In this document: positions 21,547-21,898 of the stretch, in pieces
Position numbering within the stretch: the first letter of the stretch is position 1
Layout of the letters: each line of letters begins with the position of its first letter
The notes under the pieces: model-generated
The model's input: only the letters and a program-made list of their open reading frames with translations
Told to the model about the DNA's origin: nothing
The model's database searches: none
Virus record (IMG/VR): IMGVR_UViG_3300047462_000179
Location: 1-21,898 of that record
Strand: one strand, 5' to 3'
DNA from: a virus
Length of the DNA: 21,898 nt
Program-made: the position numbers and the translations under genes

Positions 21547-21898
21547 ATGAAACTTATTAAAGAACTTGATCATTATTCCAAACTTCGTGAGGATTTGAAC
21601 CAATTTGTACCTGACGAAGGAAATGTACCAGAAGGTGAATTTACCGTCTATAAAGCAACTGGACAAAATACTGCAAAAACATTTTATGGTTGGGTTAAGG
21701 GAACAGGCGAAGATACAATTCGTAAGAGTTTCCTCGTACAAGCAAATCGCCAAGGTGATGATTCGGATCGTCGCGGTGTACAACAACTTATTGCAGCAAA
21801 TGGTGGCGATGCTGATGATATTGAGTTTGAAGAACTTGCAATTGTTGATAGTGCGATCGATGCTCACCAACTTCGAAACGATGAACGTGCCGCAGATC
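21547..21898 (+). CDS. 5' part of an unknown gene, cut by the window edge
   Basis: A strong CGAGGAGA ribosome binding site lies 6 bases before ATG 21547. The frame stays open to the window end (117 codons). The product begins MKLIKELDHYSKLRED, continues with a beta-type segment (GEFTVYKATGQNTAKTFYG), then TIRKSFLVQANRQGDD and RRGVQQLIAANGG, which are helical and charged. It is acidic towards the visible end. I do not recognise it. The late promoter in front suggests late expression, possibly a virion protein. Confidence 0.8.
   Translation, partial: MKLIKELDHYSKLREDLNQFVPDEGNVPEGEFTVYKATGQNTAKTFYGWVKGTGEDTIRKSFLVQANRQGDDSDRRGVQQLIAANGGDADDIEFEELAIVDSAIDAHQLRNDERAAD

Noticed and set aside
1-21898. 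tRNA genes, CRISPR arrays, insertion sequences
   Set aside because: No cloverleaf-type sequences, spaced direct repeats or transposase motifs were seen; the only mobile elements found are the intein and the broken HNH gene.

Overview
This window is part of the genome of a T4-like tailed phage (a myovirus of the broad T4 superfamily, of the kind often found in aquatic or environmental samples). Direct markers are a UvsX recombinase, a UvsW helicase, a gp44 clamp-loader ATPase with a separate gp62-like small subunit, an exact T4-type late promoter octamer (TATAAATA), and a three-gene tail-fibre cassette. The DNA is AT-rich. All supported genes are on the + strand, tightly packed, often with ATGA or TAATG stop/start overlaps. 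No tRNA, rRNA, CRISPR array or IS element is visible. The host cannot be named from the sequence.

Layout. 1-2233: end of an upstream gene, a hairpin, uvsX, two very small genes and a PD-(D/E)XK-like nuclease. 2234-7390: a sigma70-like promoter, a COG3541-type nucleotidyltransferase interrupted by a 351-residue LAGLIDADG intein, an unknown gene, a coiled-coil gene (UvsY candidate by position), uvsW and an unknown gene. 7387-9250: a nonsense-mutated endonuclease VII-type HNH gene wedged between two genes, two paralogous small genes, and a gene that ends in the GRGSS palm motif of bacterial DNA polymerase III alpha. 9266-11153: small genes, one possibly GroES-like, and a coiled-coil membrane protein. 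11150-13826: a promoter, gp44, a stand-alone tail-sheath C-terminal domain, and a run of short genes that share a C-terminal tail related to YDRAMG. 13846-16036: a late-promoter/hairpin unit, an Ig/Fn3 lipoprotein, gp62 and a zinc-finger protein. 16032-20911: a second late-promoter/hairpin unit and three tail-fibre or adhesin genes. 20931-21898: a promoter giving an apparently leaderless mRNA for the second half of the Pol III alpha-like palm, then a late promoter and the start of an unknown gene.

The most striking observations are these. (1) A minimal C-family (Pol III alpha) palm appears split into two genes 11.7 kb apart. The first ends at the equivalent of FERFLN and the second begins at the equivalent of MPDIDIDF. 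(2) Two late promoters sit inside the 5' arm of hairpins that sequester the next start region, so only read-through transcripts would fold; this matches the known T4 timing switch of genes e and 49. (3) Several adjacent, otherwise unrelated small proteins share a C-terminal tag. (4) There is an intact intein at a conserved motif of the nucleotidyltransferase. (5) A tail-sheath C-terminal domain is encoded alone in the clamp-loader operon.

How the genes fit together: UvsX, UvsW and the possible UvsY analogue make a recombination-dependent replication set. gp44 and gp62 load the sliding clamp for a polymerase that lies outside the window. The fibre genes and the lipoprotein are expected to be late. 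Homology calls rest on reading motifs by eye; no database search was possible.
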